NCBI RefSeq assembly: GCF_001431415.1
Contig: NZ_LDJI01000012.1
Location: forward strand, 1 to 64,000
Length of the DNA: 64,000 nucleotides
Origin: Stenotrophomonas humi
GTDB lineage: Bacteria > Pseudomonadota > Gammaproteobacteria > Xanthomonadales > Xanthomonadaceae
Direction of reading: 5' to 3'
Under the pieces are notes generated by a model. It saw only the letters and a list, made by a program, of their open reading frames with translations, did no database searches and was not told the origin of the DNA. Position numbers and translations under genes: made by a program. Of this stretch, positions 25,351 to 33,820 are shown piece by piece; position 1 is the first letter of the stretch; each line of letters begins with the position of its first letter.

Positions 25351-28058
25351 GCCGACGCTTCCTCATTGTTGTTCTTTGCTTCAAACACGCGGCGCGGCGG
25401 CGCCGGCGCCAGCCAGCCCACCAAGGTGCACAGCAAGCCGTAGGCGATGAAGGCACCGATGCCGAGAAGGTCGCCCAGGTTGCCGCGGTCAATCAGCAGC
25501 AGCTTGGCCAGCACCACGCCCATCAGGATCGCGCCGGCCAGCCACAAGCCCCACTGGCCGCGACGCGAGCCGGACACCCAACCGACCACGCCCAGCAGGC
25601 TCCACACCACGGTCAGGCTGGTCTGTGCCAGCTGGGTGCCGAGCAGAGTGTCATTCCACGGCTCGCCGCCCCAGTGGTGCACGGCGCGCAGCGTCATCAC
25701 CGTGACCAGCACCAGCGCGGCAACCGCCATGCCCACCAGTTGCATGGGCGGAATACGCTCGCCGCGCCCTTCCCACAGGCGCATCGCAGCCAACACCAGC
25801 ACGGCGATCTCGGCCAGCTCCAACGGATTGATCAGCACGATCCACGGCAGCGGCGCGGCACTGCCCGCGCTTGCCAACGAGGCCAGCCACCACAAGCCCA
25901 GCGCGCCGAATACCGCCATCTGCAATGCCGGCCGGTAGCGATCAAACGCCGCGCCCAGCGGCTGCGACAGCAACGTCCAGCGACGCATCGACAGTACCGC
26001 CAGCAGCAGCCACGGCAGTACCAGCAGCATGCCTACCCACCCTTCTGCGAGCTTGAATCGATCGCCGATGTGCCAAGCCAGCAGCGACAGCACCGTCGGC
26101 CACAACAACAGCCATGCCAACTGCGCCAGGCCGGCAATCGCACCGCTGCCGGCCCGCAGGCACAACAGGCTGCGAAGCCCAAGCACCGCAAACAACGGCC
26201 ATGCCCAGGCACCATGACCGGCGAACGGCTGGCCATATTCGGACAGCTGCACGAACGCCAGCGGGAAGGCCAGCACCAGGCTGCCCAGCGTGGTCAGTGA
26301 CAACGCAAATGCAGGCGCACGACGCTGAACTTCGGCCGCCAGCCAGCCGGTCACACCCAGCATCACCAGCAACGCATGCAGACGGCTTCCGGGGGTGACA
26401 AAGTCACCGATCTCCATGGTGAGGTTGCCCAGCCACCAGGCCAGGCCCCACACATACGCCACCGTGGCGACCTGCAACCTGCCAACACCGCGATACAACC
26501 AGGCCGTCGCGAAGCCGGCCAATGCGATCAACAAGGCGCCCATGAACGCGGCATTGGCAACGGCCATCTCCGCCTGCCAGATCGCGCTGCTGCCGATCAG
26601 CAACGCCACCGCGGCAGCCAGTTGCAGGCCAATGCCGCTCCAGCGCGCGAGGCGACGCTCCTGCATCAGGCCCAACCAGACCAGGCCGGCACCTTCCAAC
26701 GCGAACACCGATGCGGTCGCGCGTGCCGACAAGGCCAGCGGCACTGCTAGCGTGGCGAAACCCACCGCGAGGATGGCGTAACCACGCGCCAATACATCCA
26801 GCCGTTCCTTGTTGATCAAGGCACGTGCCAGCACCGTATACAGCACCGCGACACCCAAGGCACACAATGCCAGCGGCATGCGCTCACCCTGCAGCAACCC
26901 CGCCTGCAGCGAGAAGGCGATCAACGGCGTACCGAACAGCAGGCAACCATCGATGCGCGCACTGCCCGGGGTGGCCACCTTGCGTGCGTACAGCAGCGGC
27001 AGCAGCAGATAGAACACGAAGAACAGCACCAGGAACGGCTCGGTGCTGTTGAACTTGGCTGGCGAATAATCCATCACGCCCCATGCCGTACCAATGCCCC
27101 AGGTAAACGCGAAGCCCAGCAGATTGAGGATGCGCCACGGCCGCACCCAGGCAATAGCGAAGATGCCGGCGTTGAGCAGCGCGTAGTACGAGAACAGGCC
27201 GACATGATTGCCGCTGTCACTGGACAGCCAGATCGGCGCCATGAAACCGGCCAACACGCCCAGGATGGCCAGCGTGCGCGACTCCTGCAGCACCGCCATC
27301 ACCGACAAGCCGGCAATCAGCACGACGCTGATCGCGAATGCCGGCCCGGCATCGATCAGGCTGTAGTTCTTGAACGCGGCAAACACGGTCAACAGCAATA
27401 CGCCGATGGCGCCGCCCTGTAGTGCCAGGGCGAAGGTGCGATGACTCTCGCGCTTACGCCAGGCGAACACCAGCCCGGCCAATGCGGCGGCACTGATTGC
27501 CGCCAGACGGAACTCGATCGGCATGCTCAGCCAACCCTGGTCGCTGGCATACTTCAGCAGCGCCGCGACGCCGGCCAGCAACACCAGCATGCCGACCTTG
27601 ACCGGCACATTGCCGCTGGTGAACCACTGTTTGATGTGCTCGATGCCACGCTCGATGAAGTTCGGCTCGGCCGGGGCGGGCGGCGCCCATTCCTGTGCCG
27701 TGCGCTGCACCGGGTCCGGCGCGACGCGGGCGGGGAGTGGCCGGGAGGGTTCCGGTAGCGGCGGCAACGGCGGCGCGCTGACCGGCACTGAAGGCGCTGC
27801 CGGCGTTGGCGTCTGCTGATCGTCAAATGATGGGCGGGGCGGCACTGGCGCGACGCGGGGTGCCGGTTCGCGCTCGGCAAACGGCGGCACGGCCGCTTCG
27901 GCCGGCACTTCATTGCGCGGGGAATGCACGGCGGCTTCCAGCGCGGATACGCGCCGCTTCAGCGATGCCACCTGTAGCAGGGCCATCACCAGCAGCACGG
28001 GCACCAGCAGCGCCACCGCCAGCAGCAACAATCCCCAAAACACCAACGTGTCGTCCAT
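25347..28058 (-). CDS. DUF2339 family polytopic membrane protein
   Basis: 903 residues. An N-terminal transmembrane helix (about 5-30) and coiled segment (VASLKRRVSALEAAV) lead into a Pro/Ala-rich linker (about 55-125), then an amphipathic stretch and more than 20 predicted membrane helices to the end. The layout matches DUF2339, found widely in Gram-negatives next to DUF3999. The function is not established; size and topology suggest a transporter- or flippase-like envelope role, but this is only inference. Confidence 0.82.
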   Translation of the reverse strand: MDDTLVFWGLLLLAVALLVPVLLVMALLQVASLKRRVSALEAAVHSPRNEVPAEAAVPPFAEREPAPRVAPVPPRPSFDDQQTPTPAAPSVPVSAPPLPPLPEPSRPLPARVAPDPVQRTAQEWAPPAPAEPNFIERGIEHIKQWFTSGNVPVKVGMLVLLAGVAALLKYASDQGWLSMPIEFRLAAISAAALAGLVFAWRKRESHRTFALALQGGAIGVLLLTVFAAFKNYSLIDAGPAFAISVVLIAGLSVMAVLQESRTLAILGVLAGFMAPIWLSSDSGNHVGLFSYYALLNAGIFAIAWVRPWRILNLLGFAFTWGIGTAWGVMDYSPAKFNSTEPFLVLFFVFYLLLPLLYARKVATPGSARIDGCLLFGTPLIAFSLQAGLLQGERMPLALCALGVAVLYTVLARALINKERLDVLARGYAILAVGFATLAVPLALSARATASVFALEGAGLVWLGLMQERRLARWSGIGLQLAAAVALLIGSSAIWQAEMAVANAAFMGALLIALAGFATAWLYRGVGRLQVATVAYVWGLAWWLGNLTMEIGDFVTPGSRLHALLVMLGVTGWLAAEVQRRAPAFALSLTTLGSLVLAFPLAFVQLSEYGQPFAGHGAWAWPLFAVLGLRSLLCLRAGSGAIAGLAQLAWLLLWPTVLSLLAWHIGDRFKLAEGWVGMLLVLPWLLLAVLSMRRWTLLSQPLGAAFDRYRPALQMAVFGALGLWWLASLASAGSAAPLPWIVLINPLELAEIAVLVLAAMRLWEGRGERIPPMQLVGMAVAALVLVTVMTLRAVHHWGGEPWNDTLLGTQLAQTSLTVVWSLLGVVGWVSGSRRGQWGLWLAGAILMGVVLAKLLLIDRGNLGDLLGIGAFIAYGLLCTLVGWLAPAPPRRVFEAKNNNEEASA

Positions 28059-28182
28059 TTCCCGTCCTTGTCCCCAAAGGGGTGCCGCACCACCTTATCC
28101 ACGCGCGATGGAAACGCAAGGTGCGCGGGGTCAAGGGATGAACTGGGGCAAGACCTGATCGGCGGGGTGGCAGGCAAGGCCC

Positions 28183-28205
28183 AGCGGAGCGCGGCTTCGC
28201 TCTAC
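28183..28205 (-). repeat. Single SMAG-type hairpin
   Basis: Minus-strand GTAG (28205-28202) followed by AGCGAAGC-CGC-GCTCCGCT with one mismatch, nearly identical to the first element at 23899. It is in the gap between DUF2339 and gapA. Confidence 0.6.
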
Positions 28206-28254
28206 CGGCTGCCAGGCAAGCGGCGATGCCGGGCCTGTTCCGACTGGCTGGCGG

Positions 28255-28282
28255 CAAAAGAAAAGGCGCCTTCAAGGCGCCC
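28255..28282 (-). terminator. gapA rho-independent terminator
   Basis: Minus-strand GGCGCC-TTGAA-GGCGCC (28281-28265) followed by TTTTCTTTTG, 26 bases past the gapA stop. Confidence 0.85.
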
Positions 28283-28307
28283 TTTCTTCATTCATGCAAC
28301 GTGTGGA

Positions 28308-29405
<1,098 letters not shown>

Positions 29406-29443
29406 TCAGCACGGCTGACTACCGACTGAGCGCAAACGCTTGT

Positions 29444-29485
29444 TTGATCAGGATCAAAGCGGCTGCCGGGCGCTGCCGGGACACT
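29444..29485 (+). promoter_or_regulatory. FNR/Anr-type box upstream of ompW
   Basis: TTGAT-CAGG-ATCAA (29444-29457) matches the FNR consensus TTGATnnnnATCAA at all ten defined positions. Its centre is 68 bases before the ompW ATG. A weak -10, GACACT (29480-29485), would place transcription start near 29492, so the box would be centred at about -41.5, the class II activator position. E. coli ompW and Pseudomonas oprG are FNR/Anr-controlled homologues. Confidence 0.65.
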
Positions 29486-29518
29486 GGCGCCACCTCCACC
29501 ACGTAACGGAATCACAAC

Positions 29519-30163
29519 ATGCGCAAGACCTCCGCTCTGTTGCTCTCCGGCCTGGCTGCCGCCATGGCCCTGGCCGCCGCTCCCGCCATGGCCCAGTCCA
29601 AGGGCGACTGGACCCTGGGCGTCGGCGTGCACGCCGTCGATCCGAAGTCCGATGCGGGCGACCTGAACGGCTCTGCCCTTGGCTTGGGCGCCCTGCCGAC
29701 CAAGGTCGACAGCAGCGTCCGTCCGACCGTCACTTTCGAGTACTTCGTCGCCGACAACGTGGGCATCGAAGTGCTGGGTGCCCTGCCGTTCAAGCATGAA
29801 GTCAGCATCGACGGCGTCGGCAAGGTCGGTGAAACCAAGCAGTTGCCGCCGGTCGTCTCGCTGCAGTACCACTTCGCCAACAGCAGCAAGGTCACCCCGT
29901 TCGTCGGCCTGGGCGTGAACTACACCAAGTTCTTCAGCACCGACAGCAAGGGCGCCCTGGCTGGCACCAAGCTGAAGCTGGAAGACTCCTGGGGTCTGGC
30001 CGCGCACGCCGGCCTGGACTTCGCACTGAGCGAAAAGGGCGCACTGCGCGTGGACATGCGCTGGGCCGACATCGACACCAAGGTGAAGGTCAACGGCGCC
30101 AACCTGGGCACCGCCAAGATCGATCCGCTGGTCTACGGCGTGGCGTACGTTTTCAAGTTCTGA
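29519..30163 (+). CDS. ompW: OmpW-family outer membrane protein
   Basis: Small eight-stranded barrel, 214 residues. The signal peptide MRKTSALLLSGLAAAMALAAAPAMA is followed by mature QSKGDWTLGVGVHAVDPKSD. The family features SSVRPTVTFEYFVADNVGIEVLGALPF, PPVVSLQYHF and VTPFVGLGVNYTKFF are present, and it ends in a C-terminal Phe (YVFKF), the Bam recognition signal. OmpW proteins admit small hydrophobic molecules through a lateral opening. Control by oxygen limitation is suggested by the FNR-type box upstream. A terminator follows. Confidence 0.92.
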   Translation: MRKTSALLLSGLAAAMALAAAPAMAQSKGDWTLGVGVHAVDPKSDAGDLNGSALGLGALPTKVDSSVRPTVTFEYFVADNVGIEVLGALPFKHEVSIDGVGKVGETKQLPPVVSLQYHFANSSKVTPFVGLGVNYTKFFSTDSKGALAGTKLKLEDSWGLAAHAGLDFALSEKGALRVDMRWADIDTKVKVNGANLGTAKIDPLVYGVAYVFKF

Positions 30164-30192
30164 GCCACACGATAGATCCGCAAGGCCATCAC

Positions 30193-30230
30193 ACCGCTCC
30201 CCCGGGCCTGTCCGGCGGGGGCGGTTTCGC
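30193..30230 (+). terminator. ompW terminator
   Basis: GC-rich inverted repeat ACCGCTCCCCC ... GGGGGCGGT (one bulged T) followed by TTTC, about 30 bases past the ompW stop. Confidence 0.65.
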
Positions 30231-30277
30231 CATATGCGGCATGCAAACAGATGCGCCGGTGCCGCTAGAATGCGGCG

Positions 30278-31102
30278 ATGAAACCGTTTTCTCTCCGCGC
30301 ATTCCCGCTGCTGCTCGCCGCAGTTGTCACCACCGCGCTCATTCCCGGGCATGCCTGGGCGTGGGGTGCACAAGGCCACCGGCTGGTGGCGCGGGTGGCC
30401 GAACCGTTGTTGGACCCGCAGGCGAAAGCCGAAATCCAGCGTCTGCTTGCGACCGAACCCGGCGCCACGCTCGACAGCATCGCCCCCTGGGCTGACCAGC
30501 TGCGGGCGCAGGATCCGAGCCTGGGCAAGCGCTCGGCAGGCTGGCACTACATCAACATGGGCGAAGAAGGCTGCACCTATGTGCCGCCCAAGCAGTGCCC
30601 GGACGGTAATTGCGTCGTCGAAGCGCTCAAGGCCCAGTCTGCTCTGCTTGCCGATCGCAGCAACGCCGATGCCGCACGCCTGCAGGCATTGAAGTTCGTG
30701 GTGCATCTGATGGGTGACATCCACCAGCCGATGCACGCCGGCTACGGTCATGACCGCGGCGGCAACACCTATCAGCTGCAGTTCGATGGCCGCGGTACCA
30801 ACCTGCACTCACTGTGGGACAGCGGCATGTTCTATGCCCAGCGCCGCGACGATGAGCAGTTCCTACAGCAGCTGCTCGCCCTGCCCGCCCCCGACGGCGT
30901 CGGCCGCCCCGAACTGCAACGGGATGCGCCGCGCTGGGCCGTGCAGTCCTGCCATATCGCCATGCGCCCGGGCGTCTATCCGACCACGCGCAAGCTGGAC
31001 GAGCACTACGCAGACACCTGGCGACCAGTGGCCGAAGCCCAGGTCCGGTTGGCCGGTGAACGCCTGGCAGCGCTGTTGAACACGCTGCTCGACCGCTCCT
31101 GA
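30278..31102 (+). CDS. S1/P1-type zinc nuclease, secreted
   Basis: 274 residues with a signal peptide predicted to end at AWA|W, so the mature protein begins Trp-Gly-x-x-Gly-His, where the N-terminal Trp amine is itself a zinc ligand in S1/P1 nucleases. Other ligand motifs are SIAPWAD, WHYINMG, FVVHLMGDIHQPMHAG and DRGGNTYQ. It probably degrades single-stranded DNA/RNA or nucleotides in the periplasm or outside, giving phosphate and nucleosides. It is monocistronic, 114 bases after ompW. Confidence 0.92.
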   Translation: MKPFSLRAFPLLLAAVVTTALIPGHAWAWGAQGHRLVARVAEPLLDPQAKAEIQRLLATEPGATLDSIAPWADQLRAQDPSLGKRSAGWHYINMGEEGCTYVPPKQCPDGNCVVEALKAQSALLADRSNADAARLQALKFVVHLMGDIHQPMHAGYGHDRGGNTYQLQFDGRGTNLHSLWDSGMFYAQRRDDEQFLQQLLALPAPDGVGRPELQRDAPRWAVQSCHIAMRPGVYPTTRKLDEHYADTWRPVAEAQVRLAGERLAALLNTLLDRS

Positions 31103-31161
31103 GCCTGGCAGCCGATGGAGCGCCGCGGTGCTTCATCGGCGACACCCTTGCCGCAGCTGAT

Positions 31162-31770
31162 TCAGCGCACACCCGTCTGGCTGCGCACCCGGGCCTCGCC
31201 TTTCACCACCTCAAAGGTGAAGGCATACAACAACGTCACCGGCACCTGCTCCACCCGCACCGCACCGGTGCAGTCGCCTTGTGCGATGGGCGTGCTCCCG
31301 GGGCTGAAATGGCAGATGGCCGCCGGCCGGAACGTCCACTGCGTTGCCGCCGCAATCGACGCCTGCAGCAGCGAGGCGTGTTCCAACTCTCGCCCCGCCG
31401 TGCAGCTGGCATGTTCCAGCAGCGGCTCCACCCGCTCGACCTGCCCTTCCGCAGCAATGATCACGCGGACGCAAAGTGTTGTCGGCGGCAAGGTCTGCCG
31501 CGCGTAGTCGGCGGGCATGACCGGTGGCGGTGACTGCACGGGCTCAGGCATGCGGAAGGTCTCGCTCGCGGCCAGCCTATAGGCCTGGACCGCCCCGGCG
31601 GCGGCGCCGCTACTTTCTGGCGTGAGCAGGCGCTGGCCGACGTTGTAGCGGTTGTCGGGATCTTCGATCACCGGCATTGTGGTCACGCACCCTGCCAACG
31701 CCATGGCAAGAACCGCAGCACATCCCGCACGAGCGCCGAGTCGCGAAGTCACATGTGGCGTGCGGATCAA
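31162..31770 (-). CDS. Lipoprotein with TonB C-terminal-like domain
   Basis: Starting at the TTG at 31770, which overlaps the upstream stop as TTGA and has GGAAG 7 bases before it, gives 202 residues. The signal peptide ends in lipobox LAGC with lipidated Cys28; a GTG at 31752 is an alternative. After a Pro-rich linker, residues about 95-195 (TTLCVRVIIAAEGQVERVEPL, then AATQWTFRPA) follow the TonB C-terminal pattern, with two Cys that may form a disulfide. It is the third gene of the BlaI/M56 module. Function unknown. Confidence 0.68.
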   Translation of the reverse strand: MIRTPHVTSRLGARAGCAAVLAMALAGCVTTMPVIEDPDNRYNVGQRLLTPESSGAAAGAVQAYRLAASETFRMPEPVQSPPPVMPADYARQTLPPTTLCVRVIIAAEGQVERVEPLLEHASCTAGRELEHASLLQASIAAATQWTFRPAAICHFSPGSTPIAQGDCTGAVRVEQVPVTLLYAFTFEVVKGEARVRSQTGVR

Positions 31771-33344
31771 GAAGTCACTTCCGAGGTTTCCGTCTCGGTC
31801 TTGTCCATGTCGAAGCGCACCGGCACCCGCACCTGCCCGGCAACCGCCTCGCCATCTTTGCTGCCGGGATTCAACGTCCAGCCACGCGCGGCTTCCACTG
31901 CGGCGGCGTCCAGATCGGCGTGACCGGAACTGCTGTCGACCACCACACCGGTCACCGCGCCATCGGCCGCCACATCGATCTTCAACCACACCTCACCGGT
32001 ATGCATGCTGGGCGGATAGCGTGGCGGTGACATCGTCGCGAAGCTGGGGATGCTGGCGGGTGTCGACTGCGGTTCCACCGAGATGCGCCCCTTGCCCGCA
32101 GCAGTACCCTGGTTGGCGGAAGCCACCCGCGACACCCGCAATGCGACGTCCAGTACCGAGCGACCATCGGCCGTGGACACCTTCACCCCGGCAGGTGCGT
32201 CGGCGGCGATCAACAGAACCGGACGCGACACCACCACGCCATCGGCCTTCAACTCACCGCTCAAGCGCAACTGACCAGCATCGGCAGCCTCCAGCGTGAA
32301 CTCGGCATTCCAGCTCACCCCCTTGCCTGACTGCAGGGCGAAGGCGAACGGCTTGCCGGCATGTTCGCGGATCTGGAACTGCTGACGTTCACCGTCCGCA
32401 TCCACCTCCAGCGCCACCGCGTGCAGCGCGCCCACCGATGCGATCTCCTGCCTGGTCGGCTGCGCGGCCCACGCCGCATAACCCAGCCCGGACGACACTC
32501 CCAACGACAACATCACCATCGTTACCCACTGCTTCACACCGGGAACCGGACGTTTCAACATGGCAATACGCTCCTTCAATGGATGTGGACTCTGCCAGTG
32601 GCAACCCACCGGCAGTGGGGATGACGCCAAACCGGTCTTGAGCATGGCGCTGCCATAACTGCGGCGTTCGCCGCCAACGCGGGCGACAACGCGTTCGTCG
32701 CACGAAAGCTCCTGGTCATCCCGGCAGCGACGCAAAGCGAACGGCAACAACGGATTGAACCAATGGATGCATTGCATCACCGCCAGCAACGCGTTGACGA
32801 CGATGTCGCCCCGGCGCACATGCAGTTGCTCATGCAGCAGTACCAGTTGCTGTTCCTGCACTGTGTAACGTTGCTCGAAGCCTGCAGGCAATACGATCCG
32901 CGGCCGCCACAGATGCATTGCCGCCGGCAGACCGAGCACCGCCTGCGCCTGCCAGAAACCATCCGCACGGCGTTCGACGCGGCCCAGGCCACGCACGAAA
33001 CGGCGTTGCTGGCGGATCAATCCCACGGCCGTCAGCAGCACGCCGCAGGCCCAGATGCCGGCCAGCAGCAACGGCCAGATCGGCAACGCCTTCATGGGTG
33101 CAACGAAGGCCGTGACGGTGCCTGACGCCGTACCAGCGGCATGCATTGCAGTGGCCACGACACGCGGCGCGGGCAACAGCACCGCCGCTATTGCCACCGG
33201 TACCGCCAACCACAGCAGATACGCAGCGCTGGCTCCCAACCAATGACGCACCGGGCGACGCAACAGCATCACCATTGTCATCGCCGCGCTGGATGCCAAG
33301 GCTGTCATCAGCACCCCGTAGAGAAGCTCAGTGCTGCTCATCAT
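31767..33344 (-). CDS. M56 (BlaR1/MecR1-like) membrane metallopeptidase fused to a TonB-like domain
   Basis: 525 residues from the ATG at 33344, preceded by GGAGGGG and overlapping the blaI-like stop. Three to four N-terminal membrane helices carry a cytoplasmic zinc peptidase domain with HEQLH (171-175) and ELSCDE (212-217), the gluzincin site of M56. After the membrane region the periplasmic part lacks the penicillin-binding SxxK sensor of true BlaR1. It instead ends (440-525) in a TonB C-terminal domain (PPRYPPSMHTGEVWLKIDV). It probably senses an envelope signal and inactivates the adjacent BlaI repressor by proteolysis. Confidence 0.85.
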   Translation of the reverse strand: MMSSTELLYGVLMTALASSAAMTMVMLLRRPVRHWLGASAAYLLWLAVPVAIAAVLLPAPRVVATAMHAAGTASGTVTAFVAPMKALPIWPLLLAGIWACGVLLTAVGLIRQQRRFVRGLGRVERRADGFWQAQAVLGLPAAMHLWRPRIVLPAGFEQRYTVQEQQLVLLHEQLHVRRGDIVVNALLAVMQCIHWFNPLLPFALRRCRDDQELSCDERVVARVGGERRSYGSAMLKTGLASSPLPVGCHWQSPHPLKERIAMLKRPVPGVKQWVTMVMLSLGVSSGLGYAAWAAQPTRQEIASVGALHAVALEVDADGERQQFQIREHAGKPFAFALQSGKGVSWNAEFTLEAADAGQLRLSGELKADGVVVSRPVLLIAADAPAGVKVSTADGRSVLDVALRVSRVASANQGTAAGKGRISVEPQSTPASIPSFATMSPPRYPPSMHTGEVWLKIDVAADGAVTGVVVDSSSGHADLDAAAVEAARGWTLNPGSKDGEAVAGQVRVPVRFDMDKTETETSEVTS

Positions 33345-33702
33345 CAAGCCCCTCCAGCAGTTTGCGCAGTTCGGCCACGTCATCGCGCGTCAGCTTCTGA
33401 TGCTGGCTGAAATGCGCCACCAGCGGCGCGACACGGCCATCGAAAAGGCGGTCAATCAAACTGCTGCTTTCCTCCAGCACCCAGGCATCACGCTCGACCA
33501 GCGGCGAGTAGCGATAGCGACGTCCCTCCTTCTCCGCAGCGATCGCGCCCTTGTTGAGCAAGCGGTTGAGCAGGGTCTTGACCGTCGCCTCGGCCCAGTC
33601 GTTGCTGCGCGGCAAGCGCGCCATCACCTCGTCGGCGGACAACGGATGTTGCCCCCACAGAACCTGCATCACGACGGCTTCTGCTTCGCTGATCTGGATC
33701 AT
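33328..33702 (-). CDS. BlaI/MecI/CopY-family repressor
   Basis: 124-residue winged-helix repressor: ISEAEAVVMQVLWGQHPLSADEVM, then WAEATVKTLLNRLLNKGAIAAEKEGRRYRYSPLV, which is the recognition helix and wing, and a C-terminal dimerisation helix. In this family the partner M56 protease cleaves the repressor to induce the operon. It is first in the operon. The strong promoter just upstream is overlapped by dyads, so self-repression is likely. Confidence 0.92.
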   Translation of the reverse strand: MIQISEAEAVVMQVLWGQHPLSADEVMARLPRSNDWAEATVKTLLNRLLNKGAIAAEKEGRRYRYSPLVERDAWVLEESSSLIDRLFDGRVAPLVAHFSQHQKLTRDDVAELRKLLEGLDDEQH

Positions 33703-33712
33703 CGTTTACGCC

Positions 33713-33755
33713 TGTAATTTTTACCGATTACATAAGTAAACAACCACCCTGTCAA
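33713..33755 (-). promoter_or_regulatory. blaI-like promoter overlapped by operator dyads
   Basis: Minus-strand TTGACA (33755-33750), 17-base spacer, TGTAAT (33732-33727): a near-consensus sigma-70 promoter. The -10 is itself one half of the inverted repeat TGTAAT-N8-ATTACA (33713-33732), and a second dyad, TTTAC-N11-GTAAA (33720-33740), covers the spacer. BlaI-family operators contain TACA/TGTA half-sites, so this is the expected operator. Confidence 0.65.
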
Positions 33756-33820
33756 GTCCCTGCACAGGCCCTCGATATGGCCCGTGCTGTAATGCTCAGA
33801 CGCCGCAGGAGCCGGACCCC

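Noticed and set aside
31767..33702. A beta-lactamase-inducing BlaR1/BlaI system
   Set aside because: The M56 protein has no penicillin-binding domain and no beta-lactamase gene is nearby; only the repressor-protease logic is shared.
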